A stretch of DNA of 64,000 nucleotides from Chimonanthus salicifolius (Eukaryota > Streptophyta > Magnoliopsida > Laurales > Calycanthaceae), in NCBI GenBank assembly GCA_013350335.1, contig CM023540.1, forward strand, positions 372,001 through 436,000. Reading direction: 5' to 3'. Below the pieces are notes generated by a model that was not told the DNA's origin, did no database searches, and worked only from the letters and a program-made list of their open reading frames with translations. Position 1 is the first letter of the stretch. Every line of letters starts with the position of its first letter. The position numbers and the translations under genes were made by a program. Of this stretch, positions 35,701 through 46,733 are shown piece after piece.

Positions 35701-36718
35701 ATAGGTCAAGATGCTTGATCCATGGTGGCAACCCCTAACCTTAGGATCGGCCAAGGTAGGGTTCAAAATTGAGAGAGGGAAAGGGAGGGGTGATGAGAGG
35801 GGAGGTGATAACATCAATCTTAGAGTGATCTCCCTCCATTTTCCATTTCTTTCTTCTCTCCTTGAGCTCCTCTCTTTTCTTTCCTTTACTTTCTTCTTCT
35901 TTTCTCCTTCCTAGTGTGGGACGGCAATGGAGTATGAAGAATGGAGAGAAATAAAGAGAGGATAAGAAAATGGGAAAGAAGTCAAGACTTATCCCCATTT
36001 TTTTCTTTACATTAAAGACCCCACCAACTCTAAGATATTTAAAAGATCTTTTAATTGCTTTATGGTGGTGGTTATCTAAACCACCACCAAGCCCCCAACG
36101 TGTTTTATTTTTGAATTTGGGATGAGGTGGGTTTTCACCTCTTGGCCCCACTTTGACCACTTCTTAACCACCACTTTAAATAATTTCATTATTTAATTAA
36201 TTAGGTAATTACCTTAGGTTAATCCATTTGTAGTTAACCTAACTCCATTACTTCACCCATGGTTGACCAAATCAATCATGGTGGCCGGCCCCACCAATCA
36301 TTGGCCCACACGCCACCTCACTTGATGAGGTGGAGGTGGGTCCCACTTGGCCACAACACCTTGATTTAACTCCAAGTAACTTAGGTGATTTAAATTCATT
36401 GAATTCACTCTAAATGGATCACCATTGGGCCCATGGCCCAATTACATTTCCATCTAACCCATTTACCTTAGAGCTTAACCATCTTGACCCATTGGGTCCC
36501 AAATGGGTATTTGACCCAATTTGACCTCCCATGGCCCAATTGGCCATCATTAACCACTTACATAATTTTAAAATCCACTCCATGGTTATTGGGCCATAAT
36601 TGGGCCTTTGTCCAAATTTTTGCCCATTTACCCCTTTATTCCATAAATTTTCCAATTTTCATCCTTAAAATAAATAATATTCCCATTTATATTAATTTTA
36701 AAAATTCCGGGCCCTTAC
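32787..36718 (-). mobile_element. 5' LTR of element B
   Basis: 3932 bp. On the plus strand it starts TGTAACGCCCGCCCC at 32787 and ends CCGGGCCCTTAC at 36718, one base short of the expected ...TTACA. Palindromes are at 34765, 34860, 35120 and 35342, the minisatellite at 33498-33690, the covarying hairpin at 32874-32908, and candidate intron borders at 35625 (GTGAGT) and 33262 (AG), 2364 bp. Frames at 35611-36160 repeat those of the other LTR. Confidence 0.88.
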
Positions 36719-37567
36719 GGAACCCTATGGTTCTTTTTCTCCATTTAAATCATTAAACTAATCTCCTATCTTTTTCCATGGGGTTCGGCCAAACATCATG
36801 GCCGAACCCTATGGGTCTTTATTTCAAAATAATTTTATCAAAAGAGAGAGTACCAACCTTTTCCGATTGATTTCCTTGTTCTTCCAATCCTTCTCCTTTC
36901 TTCTCCAATATTTTTCCTTCCCTTTGCTGGTTGCTTCTTCTTCTCCTTACTCTTGCCGTGAGAGATAATGAGAGATTGAGAGAGATAGGGAGAGTTCGAA
37001 TATGGAGTTGTAAAAACCGTGCACCCCCTTGGGTCTCTCCTTTTATTAAGCTCTCCTTAGTCCCATATTTAGAAGGCACTTAAAATAAATCTTGCCCCCA
37101 TTAGGCCATGCGCCCCCTTGCTATAGATGGCCATGCCGACCTCCCTTGCCTTAGATGGCAATTGCGGACATCCCTTGATTTATTAAGAACCTTCCCTTAA
37201 TCCTCTCTCTATTTAAATTAGATAATTTCCTTGGCTACCAATCCATGCGCATAATATAGATATTAATATCCAAAATTCGGCCATGCTTAATCTTTTAATT
37301 ATTTCATAGATGTTTCATCCCTTTTTAAATATTCTAGCATATCATTGTGGATTTAGAATCCCACATATCTCTCATGCGCATAATCTATGGATTTCACATT
37401 CAAAATTCGGCCAAGGCAATCTTTTATTAAATTTTTGATAAAACCAATGTCACAATTTAATTGGGTCATGGCCCAATTCCTTATCCATTTAAGATCAAAT
37501 CTAGAATTCACAATTAAAAATGAATAAATTTCCTAATAATAATAAATTGAAAATCCGAGGTGTTACA
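36719..37567 (-). mobile_element. 3' LTR of element A, part 2
   Basis: Resumes after element B with GGAACCCTATGG and one palindrome (36781). It then holds the purine-rich leader (36880-36990 on minus), the GGGGCGCATGGC-like U3 repeats (37080-37160) and the minus-strand LTR start TGTAACACCTCGG at 37567. Minus-strand TTAATAAAAGGAGAG near 37045 could be its TATA region. Confidence 0.75.
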
Positions 37568-37590
37568 ATACAACCCTCTTTTTAAAATTT
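37568..37590 (-). other. Polypurine tract of element A
   Basis: Minus-strand TTTTAAAAAGAGGGTTGTAT directly before the LTR start. Confidence 0.75.
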
Positions 37591-37636
37591 TCATCCCAAA
37601 AATCGAGTGAAGTAGGGTTTCAAGCATTTACCTAAA

Positions 37637-40540
37637 TAGCTCAGGATGAGCTTTCCTCATTTCTAACTCGAGTTCCCATGTCGCTTCCTCAATGCCATGT
37701 CGATCCCATACTATCTTGACAAACTGGATCGCTTGGTTCCGTAGTACCCTTTATCCTGTGTCCACCACTCGGACAGGCTTTGTGACGTATGTCACGTCTC
37801 TCTGAACCTTTATGTCTTGTACGTTCAGTACATGAGAAGGATCAGGACTATACTTTCTCAACATCGATATATGGAACACATCATGTAAAGATGCCAACTG
37901 ATAAGCCACGTCCCCCATTCGTCTTATGATTGAAAACGGTCCCACATATCTTGGCGACAATTTCCCTTTCTTTCCAAATCTCATGTGTCCTTTCCGTGGC
38001 GAGACTTTCAAGAACACCATGTCTCCCACTTCAAATTCAAGGAACCTCCTTCTCTTGTCAGCATAGCTCTTCTGACGACTCTGCACAGCTAATAAATGTT
38101 GTCGTATCAATTGTATCTGCGCTGTAGTCTCTGCAACCAACTCAGGTCCAATCAGTGCAGGCTCACCTGCCTCTGTCCAGCACACTGGTGACCTACATGG
38201 TCTACCATATAATGCCTCAAACGGTGCCGTCTAGAGGCTTGCCTAGTAACTGTTGTTGTATGAGAATTCTACCAACGGCAAGTGATCCTCCCATCCTCCC
38301 TTGAAATCTAACATACATGCTTTCAGCATATCCTCAAGTGTTTGTATTGTCCTCTCAGACTGCACATCAGTCTATGGATGAAATGCCGTACTAATCAATA
38401 AGTTCGTTCCCATGGCTGCTTGCATGCTCTGCCATACTCTGCCTGTGAATCGTCTATCTCTGTCAGACACAATAGTACGAGGTATACCATGCAATCTTAT
38501 GATATCCTTGATATACCGCCAACCTAAGGTCTCAGATGAGTCTGTCATTTTAATAGGAATGAAATGTGCAGACTTGCTCAGTCGGTCTACCACGACCCGT
38601 ATCGCATCGTTGCCCTTTGATGACCTTGGTAACCCCGTAACAAAATCCATGGAAATGTGTTCCCATTTCCATTCCGGCAATGGTAAAGGTTTGAGTAACC
38701 CTGGTGGCTTCTGATGTTCCGTCTTAACCTGCTGACGAGTTAAACGATTTGCTACAAATTCTGCCACATCTCTTTTGAGTCCGTGCCACCAGTAATGTCT
38801 CTTCAGGTCATGATACATCTTAGTTTTTCCTGGATGAATAGAGAGTTTGGTTTGATCTGCCTCAACCAATAACTCTTTTCTGCAGCTCTTAGGTACATAA
38901 ATCCTTCATCGGAATAGAAGACCCTGTCATGGTCGTAACTCCCATTCCAATATGACTTCACCAGTAGACATCTTGGCCCAGATTTCTTCCACCTCTGAGT
39001 CTGTTCGCTGTTCCTGCTCAATCTTGGTAACCATGTTGGACCGTATGGTCAAATTATAAATAGTCCCATGGTTATTAAAGTAAAGTTTAAATTCTCGAAT
39101 TGTATTCAGCATCTCCCATTCCATCCTGATTAGACATGCCACTGATGCATGTGTTAAACGACTGAGGGCATCTGCCACTTTGTTCGCCTTGCCAGGGTGA
39201 TAACGAAGTGCGAACTCATAATCCGCCAGATATTCCATCCATCTGCTCTACCTCAAGTTGAGCTCTTTCTGGTCAACAAATATTTCAAGCTCTTATGATC
39301 TGAAAACACTTCAAATTTCTCGCCATAAAGATAATGTCTCCAACTTTTGAAAGCGAAGACCACTGCGGCTAGTTCCAGATCGTGTGTAGGATAAAGACGT
39401 TCATGAATTTTCAACTGTCTTGAGCCATAAGCCACCACACGATTACTTTGACTGAGTGTACACCCCAGTCCCGCTCCTGAAGCATCGCATTGTACCTCAT
39501 AACACTTGCCTCTTTCCGGCAAAATTAGGATAGGAGCAATGGTAAGTCTCTTCTTCAGCTCTTCAAACCTCTGGTTGCACAAATCTGACCATTCATATTT
39601 GACTCCTTTCTGAGTGAGTCGAGTCAATGGAGATGCAATTTTAGAGAAGTCCATGATAAATTTCCTGTAATAACCCGCCAATCCCAAGAAACTACGAACC
39701 TCGGTTACATTCTTTGGCGCTTTCCAATCTCTTGCTGCTGCGACCTTAGCCGGGTCCATGGCTATACCTTCTTCTGATATAACATGTCCCAAGAAGCTGA
39801 CTTCAGATAGCCAAAATTCACATTTGCTGGCTTTAGCATATAGTTTGTCCTTCCTCAAAGTATCCAGAACTATTCTTAGGTGCTCAGCATGTTCTTCTTG
39901 AGTCTTGGAATAAATCAAAATATTATCAATAAATACAATAACAAATTGATCCAAATAAGGATGGAAGATCCTGTTCATTAAATCCATGAACACAGCCGGT
40001 GCATTGGTGAGTCCAAACGGCATGACTACAAATTCATATAGCCCATACCGCGTTCTGAAGGCTGTCTTCTCTATGTCCTCTTCCCTAACCCGGATTTGGT
40101 GATATCTGGACATCAAGCCAATCTTTGAAAAATGACTGGAACATTTAAGTTGATCAAATAAATCATCGATCCTGGGTAGAGGGTATTTATTTCTTATCGT
40201 CAGCGGGTTCAATTTTCGATAATCCACACACATACGGAATGAACCATCCTTTTTCTTCACAAATAATACTGGAGCTCCCCAAGCCGATGTACTATTTCGA
40301 ATGCACCCCAGTCTAAGCAATTCATCAATCTGCTTCTTTAACTTGGACATCTCTACTGGTGCCATCCGGTAATGTGGTAATGACACTGGTGCAGTGCCAG
40401 GATACAGCTTGATTTCAAAATTGATCTCCCTCATGGGAGGCAAACCGGGGAGTTCCTTTGGAAAGACGTCCGCATGGTCCCTTACTATTTCCGGAAGTTC
40501 CACCACCGGTGTCTTGTTGATTCTGATAATGTTCAATACC
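37637..40540 (-). pseudogene. pol: pol of element A: RT, RNase H, integrase, chromodomain (inactive)
   Basis: The largest piece is 40632-39253 (459 codons, the first ~30 being linker). It holds the RT fingers and palm ([53 protein letters not shown]) and the RNase H start ([10 protein letters not shown]). Two catalytic sites are altered: the KIDL motif reads KIGL, and FIDD reads FIDN (~39920), so the RT should be dead. After a frameshift at ~39250 come the RNase H end and linker (39238-38927), then integrase (38869-38372). Integrase has the zinc-binding His pair but Arg at both Cys positions, then MDFVTG, VSDRD and, past a TAG (CAG-type), SERTIQ, so D, D and E are all traceable. 38185-37751 is the C-terminal domain (GPFSIIRRMGDVAYQLA, FHISMLRKYSPDPSHV). 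A TAA then precedes a chromodomain tail (VKIVWDRHGIEEATWE) ending at 37637. The chromodomain and C-terminal pattern indicate the Tekay/Del clade. Confidence 0.88.
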
Positions 40541-41687
40541 TGATGTGCATATAAGTCCCAATGATGTGTCTCCGATGGGAGATACAATAGTGAATGATGT
40601 GGACAGTCTTTGTACCAATGTACCAGTAGCAATTACAAATGCAGCAGATATAAAAGAATGTGATGCTCCCGAATCAAATAATGCAGAGGCGTAGGAACTA
40701 CTGACTACTGCCATACATTGAATCATAGAATGATCCTCAACTGCTGGAGGTGTTAAAGTGAAAGCCCGTCCAGATCCTGTAGGTGGCCGCCCCGCCTGAT
40801 TGACTGTCTTGCCTCCACGTGAATTAGCTGGCCTAACTGGTGGACGAGATGAGCCTCTAGAATATGAGGGTTTATTGAGTTTGGGACACTCCCTCTTAAA
40901 ATGACCAGGCTGATCACAATGAAAACAGTTGTTCACCCCTCTGGGAACCTGAGTGACTGATGCAGATGGGGAGGGTTGATTGGGTCGAAAGCCCCCCGTT
41001 GACCCAGTGGATGGTGTGGGTCTGCTAGAGTTCGGTCGGAACCTCTTGTTGAGCTGGAATGTACCCCTCCCACTCTGAGCTCGGCAATTGTCAAACCTCT
41101 TCAATTCAGCCAATTCTTGCTCTACTATAGTGGCCCTGCTGACCACTTCTACCAATGTGGGTGCCTTGAATATAGTTACCTTGGCCCTTATGCTAGGCCG
41201 AAGGCCCCGCTCAAACTTCCGTGCCCTTCGATGCTCAGTATCCACCATATAGAATGCATACACAGATAAACTAAGAAATTCCTAGGTGGTATTCTTCCAC
41301 CGTCATGGTACCTTGTACCAAAGATAGAAAAGCCTATATCTGGCGCTCCTTCTCCTCCTCAGGAAAATAATGTTCCAGGAAGGTAGTTGAGAACTACTCC
41401 CAAGTCATGGCAATCCTCTCCCTTTCCGGAATAAGTGCTCATTGCTTCTCTATCACCTCCCACCATTTACCAGCATCATCAATCAGCTGTGATATGGCCA
41501 GTAAAATCTTGTGAGCATGACTCGTGATATTCAGTAGAGCCAGAATCTGAGAAATTTTATTCATCCAGGTTTCTGCTCCGACAGCCCCTTCTCTCCCCTT
41601 GAAATAAAGAGGGCACTGTTGCTGGAAGTCTCTGACCATGCTCCTGTCATTGTTCCCGTTGGTATTTCCATTCTCATTGATGTGTTG
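40541..41687 (-). pseudogene. gag: gag (C-terminal part) and protease of element A
   Basis: From the J insertion site at 41687 the gag frame reads NGNNDRSMVRDFQQQ to KWWEVIEKQ and stops at 41439. A degraded 170 bp follows. From 41263 the frame resumes with CYAFY-type MVDTEHRRARKFERGLRPSI, a Gly/Pro/Ser-rich linker, and CFHCDQPGHFKRECP, an intact CX2CX4HX4C zinc knuckle. The protease active site DSGASHSF is intact. After [13 protein letters not shown] the sequence jumps directly to the RT linker, with about 220 bp missing relative to J, so the protease C-terminal half (the DYDIILGMDWL region) is deleted. The 3' tail of the 41263-40415 frame is out-of-frame read-through. Confidence 0.85.
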
Positions 41688-42950
41688 TGTAATACCCTAG
41701 ACTTTTCAATATATCAATATTTACGAAAATGCCATTGGAGTTATAAATTGAAGGGTTATGATCATAGATGAGAAAAATGGTGGGACCCATTGCTCAAGTA
41801 AGCCTCAATGCACTTGTGTAAGGTTTAAAATAAGTTAAATGGGTAAGGTACATTTATTTGGGTCAAAGAGGTTAAATGGGTCAAAGGACCCAAATGGGAC
41901 CCAATTGGTCATGAATGACATGATTAATCATGGAGTGAGCTCAAAGCTTAATTGGTTTAAGCTTCATTAAATATTTGAGTTGGTTTGAATTGAAATAAAT
42001 AATGGAGTTTAGTTGAGTTGAGTTGCATTAAATTGATGAGTTAAATGGGTTGAGTTGAGAAAGGTAGATTAATTGTAAATGACTGAAGTATGTGAATGAA
42101 AGTGGAGTATCTTAATTCCATTTTTAAAACAATGAAAAACGTTGGCTGCATGGTTATCTTATGCATGTAGCTCCTAAGATAGAGATGAATGATAATGGCG
42201 TTACATGGGAGTTACATATGTGAGAAATGTATTTCAAATTCAAGTCTATATGCACATTGGATTGGCATGAGGGTTTATTCCATGCTTGGGTCTTCAAAGG
42301 GACAACAATGGATGGTTGGGTGGTCCAAAGTTTAAATATCAAAACCGTTGGGTTCAAGGAGTTTCATCTCATGGATGAAACTCCCATTTGGGCAATTGAT
42401 GATGAGTGGCGGTTACACAAGGTTAACCAAGGGGCTAGCCGTTGGAGCCTATGAGAGTTTCATTTCAAAATGAAACTCTCACATGCAATGGTAATGAAAG
42501 ATGGATAATGTAAGGAATGCATACAGCAAAATGGTCTTGGAAAGCCGTTGGACACCTTGGGAGTTTCATCTCAAGGATGAAACCCCAAGGGAAGTATTAA
42601 ACAAATGGGAGTTACAAAGTGTGTTCACATTTGGAGAGGTGATGGAGAAAGGTGTATCTAGGCAGCCAAGAGCCAAAACCGTTGGAGGGTTTCATCTCAA
42701 GGATGAAACCCCCAAATGAAATGAGTTATGGAAGTAAATGGGAGGGGAGTTACAAGTGGTTCCTTAGGCTGAATTTCATTAGCCAAAGGAGCTTCATTTT
42801 TATTCTCTCTCTCTCTCTCTCCTTGGATGGTTTTCATCTCACAAGACAAAGATTGCTGGCTGATTGTAGCTCATACCAATCAGTCCTTGGTTGATCCTTT
42901 CATCAAGACAAAAATCAGCAAAGGAGTTTGGCGCCAAGGTTTAAGACCAA

Positions 42951-42954
<4 letters not shown>

Positions 42955-42991
<37 letters not shown>
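42955..42991. repeat. (CT)n microsatellite
   Basis: About 18 uninterrupted CT units within the J LTR, shortly upstream of the purine-rich leader. A shorter run is at 42800-42822. The minus-strand Arg-Glu frame over it (43107-42880) is an artefact of the repeat. Confidence 0.95.
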
Positions 42992-42996
<5 letters not shown>

Positions 42997-43249
42997 TATA
43001 CCTTGGCTGAAGTATTCTAAGGAGGTTGCAGCAAGGTTAGTCTCGGCCAAAAGAACAAGAAGAAAGAAGGAGAGGCTAAGGAAGTAAAGGACCAAGGAAG
43101 GAGTCAAAGAACCGAAGGAGTCGCGGTATTGGTAAGTGCATCATAACCTTTGTTGAATAAAATGGATTAAAGATTATGATTCGGCCACATGGTCGAATTT
43201 ACCAAAGGTTTAGATCAAGGATTATGCTGTCTAAAAATGGCAAAACATG

Positions 43250-44110
43250 GACCATAGGGTTCGGCCACTTGGGATGGCCGAACCCCATGAAAAGATTTGG
43301 TAATTTCTATGGTTTTTGATAGATAAAAACCATACCATGTTGAAGGTTTAAACGGCTTTTTAAATGGAGATAAGTTTACTGTTTTGGAGCGGCTATGCCA
43401 TGGCTGAATCATGTTGATGCTATGGCTAAGTTACTGATCAAAACCTTGGACAAATATTGGAGGGCTTACATCAAGGAAAACCATAGGGTTCGGCTAAGTG
43501 TATGGCCGAACTCCATGGACTGTTTTGATGGATAATCCGATTAAGTTTATGATGGAAATTATGTAATAATTATATGCTTTGATTTAAGAATTATATATGT
43601 TAATCTATGGACTTAGTATAGGTAAATAATCAGCCATCATGGATGATGGAAAGCGGAATAAAAAACCAGTTTGGTGAGGTTTGGCCATGAAGGATGGCCG
43701 AACCCCACTAATGGTCATTGGTGGCCTTAGTGTATAACTATCAATGTGATTGAAGATGTATGTAAGAATGATTTAAAAGGACCAAATTAAGATGGTGAGG
43801 TTCGACCATGTTGTATGGCCGAACCCCACCAAGGTGGATAAGTTATGGTTATTGGTGTTTAAGGAAAATTAAACAAAAGGTTAGTCTAAATGGCATAATG
43901 GTAATATAATGGTAATTATGGATGAAATGATCATAGGATTGGTTATATGGGCCAAAACCAAAGTGGTAAGGTTCGGCCATGTTGTATGGCCGAACCCTAC
44001 CAAGGTTCATTTGGAGGATTTGATTATTTGGATGCTTTTGGGTTTAAAAAAAAGAGACCAAAGTTTTAGTGGGTGAGGTTCAGCCATGGAGTATGGCCGA
44101 ACCCCACAAA
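43250..44110 (+). repeat. Six TTCGGCCA palindromes in LTR J, mostly with GTG/CAC outer stems
   Basis: Near 43258, 43485, 43675, 43797, 43968 and 44075, with a decayed one at 43180. The last four have outer stems GGTGAGG...CCCCAC, and the one at 43968 has GGTAAGG...CCCTACC. This is the clearest case of both arms changing together. Confidence 0.85.
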
Positions 44111-45232
44111 GTGGTTTTTGGAACTTAGGTTTAGTTGGCAATTAAATTTATGTTTAACTTGCTGTTATATAAATAAGGTATTGGGATTGCTATAACGGTG
44201 TACAAGTTGTGAATGGGAGATGGTTCAAAAAAAGGGTCAAATTAAGTAAACATTGTGTAGGTTTCCTACCTTTTTGAACCACACTTTTATATGATGTTTT
44301 ATCATAGTTTTGATGAATTATGTGTTAAGTTATTATGTTTCAAAATGGTTTTGTATGATAAGATGTATTTACAAATGGCATGAACACATTGGCATCTCAT
44401 GCATGGCATGGGGTGGTAATTATGGAAACCGGAGGCCACACTCCGTCGAGGCGTCCGAAAGACCACTGTGGGGTACCTTGATGATGAGAATCCCATCAAG
44501 AGGAATCCGGAGGCCACACTCCGTCGGGGAGTCCGAAAGACCACTGGGGGGTACCTTGACGATGAGAATCCCGTCAAGAGGAAGCTATGTATATCTGTGA
44601 TGGGTGGGACTCATTACATGAGCATAACATACATAGCATTGTTTTTATGAGATTTTGATGAACATGTATTATTATATTATTTGCATGTTTTGTTACTAAC
44701 CTTGTGGTAGCCCTAATCGGATGACACAGGAAAGGGGAAGAACGAGGATCTTGAAGGAAACCAAGCATAGGAGCTTGGACTTTTAATGGACATTTATTGG
44801 ATTGATTTATGGACCTTTTATTTGGACAATGTAATTTGATAGTTAGACGTTATTGGCATGTAATAATGCAGTTAACTATGGTTTCGATGGTTCGGTATGA
44901 ATGTTTAGTTTAAGGCTATGTTAGTAATTTTGGAGATAATGTTTATATGATTTGCTATCTAAAGATGTAAAATGGAGTAGTCTTAGGATCTATTATAATC
45001 CGCAGTTAGACTAAGATTATGTTTATTCCGCAAGTCTTATTGGTACCATGTATGGATCAGTTCTTATGGACTTAGTTCATACGCACATGGGCTTGGCCAG
45101 TTAAGGGTCGGACTTTAGAAGTCCGAACTTAACTCGCGTCGTGACATCCCGCCTCGATCACTTGTTATTATTATGTTAAAAAAAAAAAAAAAACTCTGAT
45201 TTTTAAGCGTGAAAAGGGCGGGCTGTTACAGT

Positions 45233-45244
45233 TGGTATCAGAGC
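45233..45244 (+). other. Primer-binding site of element J
   Basis: TGGTATCAGAGC, complementary to initiator methionine tRNA, two bases after the LTR end, the same spacing as in element B. Confidence 0.92.
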
Positions 45245-45633
45245 GAAACTGGAAATTGAATCTTCCGAAGTAAGATTAAGATGGTTTCATGTCTCACTGA
45301 CAAATAAGAATCCCAACTGACCGACTCTTCGGAGTCCGCTGATTGGGGGCCGGATTAATTTACTTCGTAAACTCAGACTGAACAATCAATCTGAGAACAA
45401 CAATGAAAGATTGCAAAAGTACAGTCATTATAGTTCATCTACCAAACGTAACAAAATAGGATATATTTCCCCGATATCCCCCAAATTGAGAAAACAAACA
45501 ATAGGTATTTAGAAATTTCCCCCAAAAAACAAAAGAAAACCAAGTTTGCTTATTTGGAAATCTCCCCAAAATAGTGAAAACACAGACTGTATGAAGAAAC
45601 TAAGTCAATAATGTTTTTTATGACTTAGGGAAA
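45245..45633 (+). other. 5' leader of element J
   Basis: No coding potential. It contains GACCGACTCTTCGGAGTCC, shared with the leader of B, and repeated CCCCAAA / TTTCCCC words. It ends at the gag ATG (45634). Confidence 0.7.
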
Positions 45634-46733
45634 ATGGCTCCAAAAAGAAAGATCCCACAAAGCAAGAAAGGGAAGGAAAAAGAGATACCACTCATTCAGT
45701 ATGAGGAAGGAAGAGAAAGATCTCCACCAGAGGAGGAGCATTCTCAGCCTAAAAAAGGGGCTGGAAAATCACATCATGAGGAAGAGTCACATCATTATGA
45801 AAAGTCACATCACTCTGAAAAGTCACACCATTCTGAAGAGTCACACCATTCTCGGCGAGAAAGGAAGGAGCGGGAACACTCATCTCAAAAGGAGGAAGAG
45901 GAGAGCAGCGGCATACATATTCCACATGTGCCGCTTGAACTACAGAGTTTAGTTCAAGCAGTGGTGACTTCTGTACTCCAGCAGCATATGAATGGAAGTG
46001 AAAGTTCCAAGGATGACAATGACCGGAGTATGGTCCGAGAATTCCAGCAACAGCGCCCTCCCTACTTCAAAGGGAAGAAAGGGGCTGTCGGAGCCGAGCA
46101 TTGGCTAAAGAAGATCACTCAGATCTTAACTGTACTTAAGGTCTCGAGTCATGCTGACTGGATTCTACTGGCTACATCACAACTAATTGAAGATGCCAGG
46201 TAAATGGTGGGAGGTAATGGAGAAACAACGAGCACTCGTACCAGTAAGGGAGAGGACGGACATGACCTGGGACGAGTTTTCAGCGACCTTTTTGGAACAC
46301 TACTTTCCGGAGGAGGAGAAAGAGCGTCAGACTCAAAGCCTTTCTATCCTTGGTACAGAGCTCTATGACGGTGGCAGAGTATCATCAGGAATTCCTCAGT
46401 TTATCTTGCTATGCATTTTATATGGTGGACACAGAGCATCGCAGGGCAAGGAAATTTGAGAGGGGTCTACGGCCAAACATCAGGGCCAAAGTGACTATAT
46501 TCAAGGCAGCCACACTGGCTGAGGTGGTCAGCAAGGCCACTATAGAGGAGCGAGAGTTGAATGAGATGGTGCGGTTTGACAACCGTCGAGCTCCAAGTGG
46601 GAGGGGTGGGTTCCAGCCCAACAAGAGGTTCTGACCGAACTTCAGCAGACCCTCACCATCTACTGGGTCCACAGGGGGCTTTCGTCCCAACCAGCCCTCC
46701 CCATCTGCATCAGTCACTCAGTCATTCAGAGGG
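45634..46733 (+). pseudogene. gag: gag of element J (frameshifted)
   Basis: Starts MAPKRKIPQSKKGKEKE at 45634. The N-terminus has a repetitive His-Ser-Glu segment (SHHEEESHHYEKSHHSEKSH), comparable with EEEQHSHH repeats in the gag of A, so the repeat is a family trait. The capsid part includes VREFQQQRPPYFKGKKGAVG and HADWILLATSQLI. A one-base insertion near 46195 shifts into a frame with WWEVMEKQRALVPV and WDEFSATFLEHYFPEEEKER. A second shift near 46390 leads to VAEYHQEFLSLSCYAFYMVD and the Gly/Arg-rich region. A TGA (CGA-type) follows KRF at 46632-46634. At least two frameshifts and one stop, so it is not translatable as gag. Confidence 0.85.

Larger units (their letters stand above)
24657..36718 (-). 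mobile_element. Element 'B': recent non-autonomous chromovirus derivative (12.06 kb)
   Basis: Two long LTRs, 24657-28567 and 32787-36718, differ by scattered single changes only, so this is a recent insertion. Internally (minus strand) it has a primer-binding site, a leader, one unfamiliar ORF, 2 kb of sequence not resembling gag-pol, and integrase remnants. Gag, protease, RT and RNase H are absent, so it would need proteins from a relative. It inserted in the A 3' LTR close to a palindrome: the right flank resumes with GGAACCCTATGG, half of one. The left LTR lacks its outermost ~24 bp, and no TSD remains. Confidence 0.85.
41688..45230 (+). mobile_element. 5' LTR of element J (3543 bp)
   Basis: Bounded by TGTAAT...TGTTACA. 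Order: AT-rich U3, a region with repeated GTTTCATCTCAAGGATGAAAC inverted repeats (42360-42730), CT microsatellites (42800-42822, 42955-42991), a purine-rich leader (43030-43110), TTG|GTAAGT at 43132, seven palindromes (43180-44110), CACTCCGTCG modules (44424-44580), a shortened acceptor block, the covarying hairpin (45100-45133), an A-tract and the terminus. Here the CTAACGCCCTA branch-point region is deleted; only GATGACACAG (AG at 44728-44729) remains. Confidence 0.9.

Noticed and set aside
27458..36160. Identical ORF sets (68, 67 and 139 codons) at 27458-28007 and 35611-36160
   Set aside because: They are the same stretch of the two LTRs of element B (offset 8153 bp). Duplication follows from LTR structure, not from gene duplication, and no domain is visible.
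42880..43107. Minus-strand frame with an Arg-Glu run
   Set aside because: Translation of the (CT)n microsatellite.
45233..45244. tRNA-like sequence
   Set aside because: TGGTATCAGAGC is a primer-binding site complementary to a tRNA end; no tRNA fold surrounds it.
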